From Martinezella calliandrae (GTDB lineage: Bacteria > Pseudomonadota > Alphaproteobacteria > Rhizobiales > Rhizobiaceae): a DNA stretch of 55,364 nucleotides. The stretch covers positions 1 through 55,364 of the forward strand of contig NZ_JARFYN010000047.1 of the NCBI RefSeq assembly GCF_030272695.1, read 5' to 3'. The number at the start of each line of letters is the position of its first letter. The stretch's first letter is position 1. The notes under the pieces were generated by a model, which did no database searches, was not told where the DNA came from, and saw only the letters and a program-made list of their open reading frames with translations. Positions 32,544-40,910 of this stretch are shown piece after piece. The translations under genes were made by a program, and so were the position numbers.

Positions 32544-34490
32544 ATGCCTTTAAATTTAATATACTCCCCTGCCGCAGAAGCTAATATCGCGGTGATTGCG
32601 CCACAGTTGCCCGTCAAGCGCTCTAAACTTGCGTACAACCTGGGTGTCGCGATCTGCAATGCGCTGCAACTCCAGACTTGGCAAGCCGGCACGAGCCCAC
32701 CTTTGCCGACCAATTTCTATTTGATTGTCCCGTACACAGAGCGCGGAACGTTCGGTGCATACATGGTTGTGAACGGCGCGGTTTCTGCAGACGGCAACAG
32801 CTATATTGTGGGCCAGGTGGGGCTGATTGAGAAGCAAAAGATTCTGCTCGCGAGCCCGAACCAAGCTTACATGATCCGCCGCAGCGCCGTCGCGTTGGCG
32901 CCGCCGCCTCCTGTCCAACCTTCGCTTCCTGCCCCACCAACGGTCTTGTTCCAAGGCTACAGCTCGTTCTCCGGAGCAGGCCTGCAGACCGCGGTCGGCG
33001 GCGACGAGCCAAGTCCGACCTTCACGGACTCGATCGACAGATGCACAGTGCTGACGGATTTTACCTCCCTCGCGACCTTCTTCGAAGTGTCGGCCACGGC
33101 CTCGGTCAATGAATTCCTCGTCGACTCCGCCGACGCCAAGGCATCGTTCCTCAACAGCCTGCACATTACCCAGTTCAGCGTCGTCATCGCGATCTATCGC
33201 AAAGAGACTGCGAGCTTGTCCGTGACATCGCAGGTCAATCTCCTTCCGTCCGTGAGTATGCCAACGACGAAGGGCGAGCTGCTAAGCTTTGTGACCAGCA
33301 ATGGAGATAGCTGGGTCAACTCCATCACTAGCGCCTCGGAATATGTCGCGTGCTACGTCTTCTATTCGATGAGCCTCGATGAACAGGAGGCGGTCAAGGC
33401 GCAGATCAGCGGCAAGATCATCGAGGAGGACGGTAGCGCGTCGGCCGGCTTCACAACAGCCCAGCAGAGCAAGCTCGAGCAGATCAGCACGCGCAGCCTG
33501 TTCGTTGGGCAATCATTCGGCCTTGACATCTCCTCGTCCGGCCTCGACGCAAGCAACCTTTTAGATGTGGGCCAGATTGCTACTATGGTAACGCGGACCA
33601 CCGCGCAAAATTCCGGTTGGATCATCGCCTATGGCGGCCTCCCCTACGAGAACATCAACGGATTTCTGCCCCTCATCAAAGAGACCGAGCTTCCGGCCAA
33701 TCGCATAACGTACGCACAACTCGCGCCATGGGCTGACAAGCTCCAGGCGCGCATCGATCAGGTCAATGCAGTTGTCGCGATCTATGACGCATACGGATAT
33801 GCTGGCGACACGAAAATCGGGACAATTAGCACGATTGGCACATGGGCTCAGGCGATGTCCACGGACTGGCAAGAACTTGTCAATCAGATCCAGGAACTGA
33901 CCCTGAATCCTCTTGATCCGCCGAGCAACCCGGGTGCCATCCCGCCTGGCTCCCTCAGCTACGGTGTGCCGATGCTCAATTATTTCATGAGCCCCCAGAC
34001 CCCGCCGCTGTGGGGAGGCTCAAGCGGACCCGGCGATGCCGCCACCTATGTGGATTCGTCCATCATCTTGGGCGGCAATGTTCTTGAGGCCCTGACAATC
34101 GACGGCGGCGCCGAGGTCAACTATGTGCAGATGAAGTACACCAATCTCTCCGACCCGATTCTGCTCGGACGGCAGGAAGGCGGATCCGCGAAATCCTGGC
34201 CGCTTCAACCCGAGGAGGGTGAACGGGTGGCAACGGTCTCCGTCACTGCCGGCGCTCTAATCAACCAGCTTACCGTCACGACGAACAAGGGGTTGATAGC
34301 CACTTGGCCGCGCACACCCCACAAGGCCGCTCCACAGAATCCATGGCCACCCACGCCCGGATTGGCTTTCGTCGGCTTTGCGGTCACGTTCAACGCCAGC
34401 GGTAGCGATCACTGCCTCAAAACGCTAACCCCGGTCTCCGTGACCTTCCAACCTGCAAATTGGACAGGCGCAGGCACCGATAAGACCTGA
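32544..34490 (+). CDS. large unknown protein with MACPF-like centre and jacalin-like lectin C-terminus
   Basis: 648 aa. Three regions can be seen. Residues 1-115 form an unrecognised alpha/beta domain (PLNLIYSPAAEANIAVIAPQ), followed by a proline-rich linker at 119-132. Residues about 134-450 resemble MACPF/pore-forming domains: ATFFEVSATASVNEFLVDSA and SFLNSLHITQFSVVIAIYRK match the alternating pattern before the first membrane hairpin, and NGDSWVNSITSASEYVACYV lies where the GD(x)(F/Y)V...GG corner is expected, though the GG is replaced. Residues about 505-630 have a jacalin-like repeat pattern (GG at 547-548, GERVATVSVTAGALINQLTV, TTNKG). No Sec signal peptide exists and no secretion genes adjoin. 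A pore-forming or lectin-type effector is an inference. Confidence 0.6.
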   Translation: MPLNLIYSPAAEANIAVIAPQLPVKRSKLAYNLGVAICNALQLQTWQAGTSPPLPTNFYLIVPYTERGTFGAYMVVNGAVSADGNSYIVGQVGLIEKQKILLASPNQAYMIRRSAVALAPPPPVQPSLPAPPTVLFQGYSSFSGAGLQTAVGGDEPSPTFTDSIDRCTVLTDFTSLATFFEVSATASVNEFLVDSADAKASFLNSLHITQFSVVIAIYRKETASLSVTSQVNLLPSVSMPTTKGELLSFVTSNGDSWVNSITSASEYVACYVFYSMSLDEQEAVKAQISGKIIEEDGSASAGFTTAQQSKLEQISTRSLFVGQSFGLDISSSGLDASNLLDVGQIATMVTRTTAQNSGWIIAYGGLPYENINGFLPLIKETELPANRITYAQLAPWADKLQARIDQVNAVVAIYDAYGYAGDTKIGTISTIGTWAQAMSTDWQELVNQIQELTLNPLDPPSNPGAIPPGSLSYGVPMLNYFMSPQTPPLWGGSSGPGDAATYVDSSIILGGNVLEALTIDGGAEVNYVQMKYTNLSDPILLGRQEGGSAKSWPLQPEEGERVATVSVTAGALINQLTVTTNKGLIATWPRTPHKAAPQNPWPPTPGLAFVGFAVTFNASGSDHCLKTLTPVSVTFQPANWTGAGTDKT

Positions 34491-34666
34491 TGTTCTGCTT
34501 TTGGGCCATCAGGCAACTATGATGACTATGGCTTACGCGGCAGTCCAGTCGTCGTGGGTCCATCGTCATCGCTCATAGCAAAGTTGGCTCCGATCATTTT
34601 CGAATGGCTTTCGTCCCATGCGGATCATGTCGTTGCGGGTCTTGCTGAGTTCGCTGGCGATCGAGA

Positions 34667-35430
34667 GTAAGCGCGCAAATCCCTGCACCTGTTCATTGGG
34701 AGCGCCTTGATTGATTCTGTGTCCACAACGGAGACTGTGGACATAATGACATTGACTGGCGTGGGCTCATCGGGGTCGCTTCGGGTGACGAAGGTTCTTC
34801 GCAACGGAAAGCGGCGGTTTGATCCTGTCGAAAAGGAGCGTTTGATCGATGCGGCCCTTGAGCCGGGGATATCGATTGCAGGCCTGGCGCTCGCATATGG
34901 GATCAATGCCAATCAGCTGCGCAACTGGGTCAAGCTTCGCCGGGAGCGGTCGGCGGAGAGAAAGTTGTCGGGTATGGCGAACAGCGCGCCTCTGGCCTTC
35001 GTTCCGGTGGTTGCGGCATCGCCGACTGGACGACCGCCGGCCCCGTCGGCTCCGACATCGCCACGAATGCGCTTGAAGGCATCGCTACCGAACGGCGTGC
35101 GGCTTGAGCTTGAAGATGCGGATGCGCAGGTTCTGTCGGCAATGATCGAAGCGTTGGGGCGTTGCGATGTTCCGGCTGGCTGATGATCTGCGCGTCTATC
35201 TTCACCGGGAACCGATCGACTTTAGGGCCGGGATCAACAGCCTGGCGATTTTGGTCGAGCAGTCGATGGGCCTCAACCCGTTCGAGCGGGCGGTGTTTGC
35301 CTTCTGCAATCGTCGCAGAACCCGGATGAAATTGCTTTTTTTTGATCGATCAGGCTTTGTGCTAATTTTGAAAGCGCTGACCGAAGACAAGTTCCGCTGG
35401 CCTCGGCGACAAGAGGCTGTGGTGGCGCTT
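34667..35430 (+). mobile_element. IS66-family insertion sequence remnant
   Basis: Left part of an IS66-type element. A candidate left terminal repeat begins GTAAGCGCGCAAAT at 34667, about 80 nt before tnpA. tnpA is whole, tnpB is cut after roughly 88 residues, and tnpC and the right end are missing. The break near 35430 joins directly to a HigA antitoxin stump, so a deletion removed about 1.7 kb or more of the element and the front of higA. It cannot transpose on its own. Confidence 0.85.
34746..35183 (+). CDS. tnpA: IS66 transposase accessory protein TnpA
   Basis: About 145 aa, the IS3/IS911-like HTH protein of IS66 elements. The HTH is visible as RRFDPVEKERLIDAALEPGI then SIAGLALAYGINANQLRNWV, followed by a Pro/Ser-rich linker and a C-terminal RLELEDADAQVLSAMIEALG typical of IS66 OrfA. 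It overlaps tnpB by 17 nt. The element is incomplete, so it is likely inactive. Confidence 0.92.
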   Translation: MTLTGVGSSGSLRVTKVLRNGKRRFDPVEKERLIDAALEPGISIAGLALAYGINANQLRNWVKLRRERSAERKLSGMANSAPLAFVPVVAASPTGRPPAPSAPTSPRMRLKASLPNGVRLELEDADAQVLSAMIEALGRCDVPAG

Positions 35431-35496
35431 GATGCCTCATCGAGGCTTACGAGGACAAGCACTATGCCATTGAAGCGCCGGAACCCATTGAACTGA
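35167..35496 (+). pseudogene. tnpB: IS66 TnpB, 3'-truncated
   Basis: Residues 1 to about 88 follow IS66 OrfB closely (MFRLADDLRVYLHREPIDFR, then MKLLFFDRSGFVLILKALTE and DKFRWPRRQEAVVAL). After that the sequence is unrelated, because the frame runs out of phase through an antitoxin gene fragment. Intact family members end at about 115 residues with a C-terminal ILDGID-type helix, which is missing here. Confidence 0.9.
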
Positions 35497-35693
35497 TCAA
35501 GGCTCATATGGAAATGTCGGGCCGCACGCAAAAGGATCTCGCCGAGCTTTTCGGATCGCGTTCACGAGCATCCGAGGTACTGAACAAGAAGCGTGCTCTC
35601 ACAATCGAAATGATCCACAAACTGCATAAGGAATGGGATATCCCGGCTGATTGCCTCATACAACCTTATCATCTTGTTCCTAAAGCTGCCTAA
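35436..35693 (+). pseudogene. higA: C-terminal stump of a HigA-type antitoxin
   Basis: The frame from about 35436 reads LIEAYEDKHYAIEAPEPIEL, then MEMSGRTQKDLAELFGSRSR, ASEVLNKKRALTIEMIHKLH and WDIPADCLIQPYHL. This matches the C-terminal Xre/Cro HTH half of HigA antitoxins. The N-terminal half is replaced by IS66 tnpB sequence, out of frame, with no start codon; a 61-residue product could begin at ATG 35508, which would retain the HTH. No HigB-type toxin is present nearby. Confidence 0.85.
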
Positions 35694-35991
35694 TCAGGAG
35701 CGCGGACCCGTTCCGGGCTTTTTCTTCATCAGCGCGGCCCACACTTTCCCGTGTCAAATGTGGCTGCAATAAAATGGGGCCGTCTGTTGCCCACGAAAAT
35801 AGAGGTTCGCACCGCGGCGCAGAATTTCGCGCGATCCGTAGTGAAACATCCTTTTGAGGTGGTGCAAGACGCGGGCAGGGGCGTTAAAATTTGCTGGGAA
35901 AAAATGGCAGGAGTGGCGATGAATCGCACACGACTTTCAACTCATCATCGTTGCATTTCAGATGCATTGCGCCGAGTAAGTCGGCGCTTAT
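35694..35991. other. intergenic DNA after the antitoxin stump
   Basis: About 300 bases. Short open frames on both strands overlap each other and have no ribosome-binding site or recognisable residues. This is probably the eroded right edge of the accessory block. Confidence 0.4.
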
Positions 35992-36099
35992 CTAATGCCT
36001 TTTATGCCCGCCGCCTTCCATGACGCTGAAGACGAATATGGCTGCGAGAACCAGGATCAGCGTGTAGTCGAAGGGAGTTAGCAGATGCAGTAGTTCCAT
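35992..36099 (-). CDS. 35-residue single-span membrane peptide
   Basis: ATG 36099 is preceded by GGGAGGAGAAACAAC, an excellent ribosome-binding site. The peptide reads MELLHLLTPFDYTLILVLAA, then IFVFSVMEGGGHKRH: one hydrophobic helix of about 16 residues with a short basic, His-containing C-terminus. It is too short for ordinary gene callers. It is transcribed divergently from the FAD/NAD(P)-binding gene at 36401. I do not recognise the family; size resembles regulatory micro-proteins such as KdpF, but the sequence does not match it. Confidence 0.65.
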   Translation of the reverse strand: MELLHLLTPFDYTLILVLAAIFVFSVMEGGGHKRH

Positions 36100-36308
36100 G
36101 TTGTTTCTCCTCCCAGAGAACATGAACCAGAACAATTTTCAGTATGTGCTTTTGTTTGGTGCATGCCAAGATTTTTACATCCTGCGGTGCAATAGCACCG
36201 TTGTGCGGGGCACAAACAAGTCTTTGTTTGCAAAGGCGATGTCGGCTTGAATTGCGGCCGCCTGTTTTTCGGGAACCGCTCGCTGTGAAGCGCTTTCTAT
36301 TGTCAATA

Positions 36309-36327
36309 AAATTTATAGAGTATATTG
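36309..36327. promoter_or_regulatory. AT-rich motif upstream of FAD/NAD(P)-binding gene
   Basis: AAATTTATAGAGTATATT lies about 75-90 nt upstream of the gene at 36401. It resembles AAATTCTATAGATGTACTAT at 39881 and the minus-strand AAATTGTATAG at about 37929-37939, each upstream of another gene of this cluster. It may be a promoter or an Rrf2-type operator. Confidence 0.4.
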
Positions 36328-36400
36328 CTGTGCCGTTAGGGCAGGCACGAACGACGGCTGGGAGCCACAGCGTAATCGATCGATCTGGAAGGAATTGGCG

Positions 36401-37873
36401 ATGACCACTTATTCTCAAGATCAATCGCGTGATCGGCCAATCATCGCAATCATTGGCGGCGGCGTCTCGGGAACAGCGGTTGCCTTTCACCTTCTGCAAT
36501 ATCAGTCGCTGCAGCCCGGTCAGCTCTTCATTTTCGAGCCGCGCGCAAGCCTCGGAAAAGGGCTTGCCTACGATACCCAGGATCCAGCGCACCGCATCAA
36601 CGTGCCGGCTGCGAAGATGAGCCTGCTGCCGGACGATGTCGAACATTTCCAGCGCTGGCTACAGGAAGACGATGTGTTGGCGGGTGATCAGACGGCCGTC
36701 GCGGAAAATGGCGGCCTGTTTCCGCGGCGCGCGGTTTTTGGTGACTATATCAACACCATGGTGCAGCCCTTCGTCGATAGCGGCGCCGTCACCCACATTG
36801 CCGAGAGAGTTGAAGATGTCCGGCGTCTGGATGGGCGCTGGGTCATTGCGGGCGAGGCGGGGCGGCGCCTTGAGGCGGACATCCTCGTCATTGCCACAAG
36901 CCATCCATCGCCCCAGCCGCCGCAACCGCTTCAAAATGCACTTGCGGGCCATCCGCGATTTGTCGCGGACCCAACGCGGCCAGATGCGCTCGATGCCATC
37001 CGCGCCGACGACAATGTGCTTGTGGTCGGAAATGGCCTGACCTCTGCCGACGTCATCGCCTCCCTCGCTCTGCGCGGTCACAAGGGACCGATCACCGCCA
37101 TTTCCCGACACGGTCTGCGCTCGCGTGGGCATGCGCGGCTGAAGCAGGAATTGTTCGGCGATTTCGTCAGTCACCCGTCACGGAGAGCGCTCGACCTTCT
37201 GCGTCGCGTGCGTTGCGCCATTCGCGAAGCGGAAGGCGAGGGGTGGACCTGGCATGCGGTCATCGATCAGGTACGCATGCAGGGAGGGGATTTATGGCGG
37301 GCAATGCCGGTCGACGAGCGCCGGCGTGTCGTGCGGCATTTGCGGCCCTTCTGGGATGTACACCGTTTCCGCGTTGCGCCGCAGGTGGAAGCGATCAGTG
37401 AGGAGGCGATCAGCGCCGGCCGGCTGGAGGTGCTCGCGGCCTCTGTCGCCTCGGTAGAGGTCAAGGACGGGATGATCGGCTGCACCCTTCACCTCAGCCG
37501 TTCGGGCAAGAGCCTCGATCGTAAATTCGATGCGGTAGTGGTCACGACCGGGCCGGGTCACCGCGGTATCTTGAACTCGCAAAGCTGGATCGGGGCCCTT
37601 GCAGATGCCGGCTATCTTGCCATCGATGCCACCGGACTCGGCCTTGCCTGCAACACGGCGTCAATGGCACTTGGAGCCGACGGTAAGGTGGCGCCATCAT
37701 TGTTCATTTCCGGGCCCTTGGCGCGTGGCACGTTCGGCGAACTTATGGGCCTGCCCGAGGTCGTCGAGCATGCGGTCTTCGTCGCCGAGCAGGTGGCATC
37801 TGCTTTAACCGACCACGCCAGGCGCAAACACGAAAGGCCGAAACTCGACAGCGATATGGGCGCAAAGCCATAG
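36401..37873 (+). CDS. FAD/NAD(P)-binding protein (NAD_binding_9 type)
   Basis: 490 aa flavoprotein of unknown substrate. The dinucleotide motif IIAIIGGGVSGTAVAFHLL is near the N-terminus, followed by LFIFEPRASLGKGLAYDTQD and HRINVPAAKMSLLPDD, characteristic of the pfam13454 family. VLVVGNGLTSADVIASLALR is the second nucleotide-binding site. No signal peptide. ATG 36401 follows GGAAGGA at 9 nt. A divergent paralogue, with about the same layout, lies at 40988-42403, on the far side of the Rrf2 and SfnB genes. Confidence 0.9.
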   Translation: MTTYSQDQSRDRPIIAIIGGGVSGTAVAFHLLQYQSLQPGQLFIFEPRASLGKGLAYDTQDPAHRINVPAAKMSLLPDDVEHFQRWLQEDDVLAGDQTAVAENGGLFPRRAVFGDYINTMVQPFVDSGAVTHIAERVEDVRRLDGRWVIAGEAGRRLEADILVIATSHPSPQPPQPLQNALAGHPRFVADPTRPDALDAIRADDNVLVVGNGLTSADVIASLALRGHKGPITAISRHGLRSRGHARLKQELFGDFVSHPSRRALDLLRRVRCAIREAEGEGWTWHAVIDQVRMQGGDLWRAMPVDERRRVVRHLRPFWDVHRFRVAPQVEAISEEAISAGRLEVLAASVASVEVKDGMIGCTLHLSRSGKSLDRKFDAVVVTTGPGHRGILNSQSWIGALADAGYLAIDATGLGLACNTASMALGADGKVAPSLFISGPLARGTFGELMGLPEVVEHAVFVAEQVASALTDHARRKHERPKLDSDMGAKP

Positions 37874-38072
37874 AAAACTGCAAAATCGTTGCTTGGGCGG
37901 TACAATTGCCTAAATTTACTCATATAAACTATACAATTTGTGAGTTATTGTCTTGTTCATACGGGGCGACGGCGTTACTTCCGTGGTCCGTGCCGAACAG
38001 GACCGGCCGGTCGTAGCTTGACCAAATCATGCCGGCCTCCCAACAACAGACCTTGCAGTAAAGCGGACAGCG

Positions 38073-38543
38073 ATGCTCACGAAAAAAGGAAAATACGGGT
38101 TGAAAGCGCTGGTGGATTTGGCACGCCTCGGGCCGGGCCAGACTGCGTTCATCAACGACATTGCGTCCCGCAACAATATCCCTAAGAAATTCCTCGACAC
38201 CATCCTCTTGGAACTGCGCAATGCCGGCGTTCTGCGCTCGAAGAAGGGACCGGGCGGCGGTTATTCACTGTCGCGTCCTGCCTCCGACATCCGAATCGGC
38301 CATGTCATCCGCACGCTCGATGGTCCGCTTGCGCCGATCCGCTGCGCCAGCCGCACGGCCTATGAAGCCTGCGACGATTGCGCCGATCCGGAGCACTGTC
38401 ATGTGCGCCGCTCCATGACGGAAGTCCGCGACGCGATCGCGGCCATCCTCGACAATATGACGTTGGAACAGTTCGTCGCCGGAGGCGGACCGGGATTGGA
38501 GATCGAAGAACAGGAAGATGTTCGCGCTTCGAATATCGGCTGA
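38073..38543 (+). CDS. Rrf2-family transcriptional regulator
   Basis: 156 aa. It begins MLTKKGKYGLKALVDLARLG and continues with the winged HTH of Rrf2 proteins (IPKKFLDTILLELRNAGVLR, then SKKGPGGGYSLSRPASDIRI). The C-terminal half has a cysteine cluster (RCASRTAYEACDDCADPEHC) that could ligate an Fe-S cluster or sense thiols. Relatives with this pattern often sit beside sulfur-acquisition genes. It probably controls the flanking flavoproteins and SfnB; motifs resembling one another lie upstream of these genes. Confidence 0.92.
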   Translation: MLTKKGKYGLKALVDLARLGPGQTAFINDIASRNNIPKKFLDTILLELRNAGVLRSKKGPGGGYSLSRPASDIRIGHVIRTLDGPLAPIRCASRTAYEACDDCADPEHCHVRRSMTEVRDAIAAILDNMTLEQFVAGGGPGLEIEEQEDVRASNIG

Positions 38544-38601
38544 GCTGTCTTTTTGAACGTTCTGGACGTTACCGCCGGTCTCGAGCCGGCGGTTTGCATT
38601 T

Positions 38602-39819
38602 TTAGAGCGTCCAGTTCTTCGGCGGCGCCACGCCGTTGAGATAATAGTTGCCGACGATATGATATTTCCAGCGTAGCGGGTCGTGAAGCGTATGGGTGCG
38701 GGCGTTGCGCCAGTGTCGGTCGAGATTGAGGCCGATGCGCGTGGAAGAGGTGCCGGCGAGCTCGAACAGCGTGTTTGCGGCTTCGATGGCTATTTCCGTC
38801 GTCAATGTCTTTAAGGCCGCCACGGCAATCGTGGCTTCGATCACGTGATCTTCCGTCGGATTGACCTGGGCGATATCGATCTTTTTGCCGGCGCGTTCGA
38901 GCATCGCGGCGGCGGCCTCGATGCGAACGGCGATCTGGCCGATCCTAGCGATGGTCAGAGGATCATCTGCCGCGTGCTCGACGCCGCTGTCCATCCAGGG
39001 GCGGGCACTGGTCTTCACAAATTCCACGGTCTGCGCGAAGGCAGCTCGAGCAATGCCGAGATCAATGGCGGCATGGATGATTTGACCGACCGAGCCGATG
39101 GTTGTCGCCCGCTCGAAGCCCTTGTGATGCGAGACAACAGCGTCGGCGTTGACGTAGACATTGTGCAGGATGGTCGTGCCGCTGCCAGATGTGCGCTGAC
39201 CGAAACCGTCCCAGTCATCGATGACCTGGATGCCTTCTGCGTCGCGTGGGACCAGAGACATTGTGAGCTCGTCCCAAGCGTTGAGCGCAAAAATGGCGAT
39301 CCAGTCGGCGAAAAGCACGCCGGTTGAATAGAATTTGCGGCCATTGATGCGATGGCCAAGTCCGTCCGGCGTCAAGCGGGTATTGTATTGACCGGCGGTT
39401 TTCGTGCCAACCTCGGAGAACGCATTGCCGAAACGGTCGCCGGCTAGTGCCCTGGTGAAGAAGAAATTCTTCTGCTCTTCGCTGCCATTGATGCGCAATG
39501 CTTCGAGTATGTAGAAATGGTTCTGCGGAATCTGGGCGATCGAAGGGTCCGCTTCGGCGAGGATTGCGACAATTTCGGCGAGAACGGAATTGGAGATGTC
39601 GAGGCCGTCATATTCGGCTGGAGCGGTGATGCCAAGCAATCCGGATTGCGACAGGGCCTCCAGCTCCTCGTAGGGCAGCACGCGGTTTATATCGCGATCG
39701 CTTGCCTGCTGGGCAAAACTGGCGGCCAGCGATCGCGCGATCTCCAGCGCTTCCTCGTCGCTTTGAATGCGATGTGCGAGCGGCCTAGTGCGCTCGTGCA
39801 ACTGCGAAACCGTTCCCAT
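38602..39819 (-). CDS. sfnB: SfnB-family sulfur-acquisition flavin oxidoreductase
   Basis: 405 aa with the acyl-CoA dehydrogenase fold used by FMNH2- or FAD-dependent monooxygenases of the DszC/SfnB group. Landmarks include LAEIVAILAEADPSIAQIPQ, the GDRFGNAFSEVG and KFYSTGVLFADWIAI segments, and a C-terminal RIGLNLDRHWRNARTHTLHD that is typical of the subgroup. SfnB proteins take part in use of dimethyl sulfone or alkanesulfonates when sulfate is scarce. No reductase or sulfonate transporter is adjacent, so the substrate is open. It is divergent from the hydrolase at 40016. Confidence 0.9.
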   Translation of the reverse strand: MGTVSQLHERTRPLAHRIQSDEEALEIARSLAASFAQQASDRDINRVLPYEELEALSQSGLLGITAPAEYDGLDISNSVLAEIVAILAEADPSIAQIPQNHFYILEALRINGSEEQKNFFFTRALAGDRFGNAFSEVGTKTAGQYNTRLTPDGLGHRINGRKFYSTGVLFADWIAIFALNAWDELTMSLVPRDAEGIQVIDDWDGFGQRTSGSGTTILHNVYVNADAVVSHHKGFERATTIGSVGQIIHAAIDLGIARAAFAQTVEFVKTSARPWMDSGVEHAADDPLTIARIGQIAVRIEAAAAMLERAGKKIDIAQVNPTEDHVIEATIAVAALKTLTTEIAIEAANTLFELAGTSSTRIGLNLDRHWRNARTHTLHDPLRWKYHIVGNYYLNGVAPPKNWTL

Positions 39820-39880
39820 CCATCACTCCATCAGCGGACGGCATATCAGTGACTTAGCTGTATGAAACCGATAAGCTCGT

Positions 39881-39905
39881 AAATTCTATAGATGTACTAT
39901 ACATT
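39881..39905. promoter_or_regulatory. palindromic AT-rich motif between sfnB and hydrolase genes
   Basis: The segment contains TATAG (39887-39891) and CTATA (39897-39901) as an inverted pair around ATGTA. It lies about 60 nt upstream of the sfnB start and resembles sequences upstream of the other genes in this cluster, so a common regulator such as the nearby Rrf2 protein could bind it. Confidence 0.45.
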
Positions 39906-40015
39906 AGATTTTCTTTGCTTATCCCGATTTCGGTCCCGGCCATAATAGGCGTTGAATGGAAAAATTGTAAGCGTGCGGCTCGCTGCAGCCATCGCTTGCC
40001 ATCCAGGAGAGCGCC

Positions 40016-40615
40016 ATGGTCGCGACACTGATCCTTCCCGGTTTGAATGGCTCCGCTGAGGGTCATTGGCAGCGTCATTGGGCGCGCGAGACCGCCTTGG
40101 CGACGATCGTCCGTCAGGCTTCCTGGTCGCGACCGGTCCTCAAGAATTGGCTGACAACGCTGGAAATCGAGTTGGAACGGGCGGGAGAGGCCTGGCTTGT
40201 TGCTCATAGTCTTGGGTGCCTCCTTGCAGCCAATCTCGCCAATCGTCCTGCCGCGCGGCATGTGAAGGGCGCCTTTCTCGTCGCGCCCTGCGATCTCGTT
40301 GGAACGGAGAGATTGCATCCCGGCGCCATCGATTTCGGCGCTATGCCCACAAGAACCCTGCCATTTCCGAGCCTTGTCGTCGGCAGCCGCGACGATCCCT
40401 ATATGGATTTCACAGAACTTCGCCAGCATGCGGCACGATGGGGCGGCGAATTTCATGATCTCGGCCTTGCCGGCCACATCAATATCGCCAGTGGTTTTGG
40501 CCGATGGGAGCAGGGCTACCAATTGTTTTCGGCCTTCGCCAAGAGGGTCGAAAATCAGCAAGCCGGGCCGGTGAGACCGCAATTGCAGAACATCTCGTGC
40601 GCGGCGTTGTCTTAA
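40016..40615 (+). CDS. RBBP9/YdeN-type serine hydrolase
   Basis: 199 aa small alpha/beta hydrolase. It starts LILPGLNGSAEGHWQRHWAR, has the nucleophile elbow AHSLGC (GxSxG variant) near residue 60, an Asp in VGSRDDPYMDF and a His in LAGHINIASGFG, completing the catalytic triad. RBBP9/YdeN proteins are serine hydrolases with poorly known substrates. No signal peptide. It lies divergent from sfnB, sharing the intergenic motif. Confidence 0.93.
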   Translation: MVATLILPGLNGSAEGHWQRHWARETALATIVRQASWSRPVLKNWLTTLEIELERAGEAWLVAHSLGCLLAANLANRPAARHVKGAFLVAPCDLVGTERLHPGAIDFGAMPTRTLPFPSLVVGSRDDPYMDFTELRQHAARWGGEFHDLGLAGHINIASGFGRWEQGYQLFSAFAKRVENQQAGPVRPQLQNISCAALS

Positions 40616-40764
40616 GCATCAACTGCCATCAAAACACCGGTCGCAAGAAAGCGCTTGCTACCGGCGCATTTTCGCGCTTTCATATACGACTAAATAAGTA
40701 GACAATAGCAGCAATTGGATCTTGCAGGCCTCATTTGGCCCAAGGCGATAAGTTGTCGAAGGGA

Positions 40765-40910
40765 ACTGGGTTTCTCGCTTGAGGCGGAACCCGCCCGGAG
40801 CATCCGGCTTTCAGGTGGAATACCGAAACCGAAACGATGCTCCGGGTTCAAGAACCAGGGCGGCCCGTGTGCGTTTACGGACGGGCGGCGCTTTGGCGGC
40901 CAGGGTTTGA
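40765..40910. repeat. structured intergenic element upstream of second flavoprotein
   Basis: CCCGGAGCATC (40794-40804) pairs perfectly with GATGCTCCGGG (40836-40846). A further GGGTT/AACCC pair (about 40768-40792) lies before it and GGCGGCC/GGCGGCG segments follow. The CGATGCTCCGGGTTCAAG core looks like a repeat I have seen between rhizobial genes. It could also be a transcribed structured leader of the gene at 40988. I cannot assign it to a named riboswitch class. Confidence 0.45.

Larger units (their letters stand above)
30458..35700. mobile_element. putative decayed genomic island downstream of tRNA-Lys
   Basis: From the tRNA-Lys 3' end to about 35.7 kb the content is small hypothetical genes, a DUF982 gene, a large unrecognised gene, an IS66 remnant and an antitoxin stump, with core-like genes on both sides. 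Base and codon use is less biased than in the flanks. No integrase, relaxase or second attachment site is visible, so the boundaries and the mobile nature are inferred. Confidence 0.45.
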
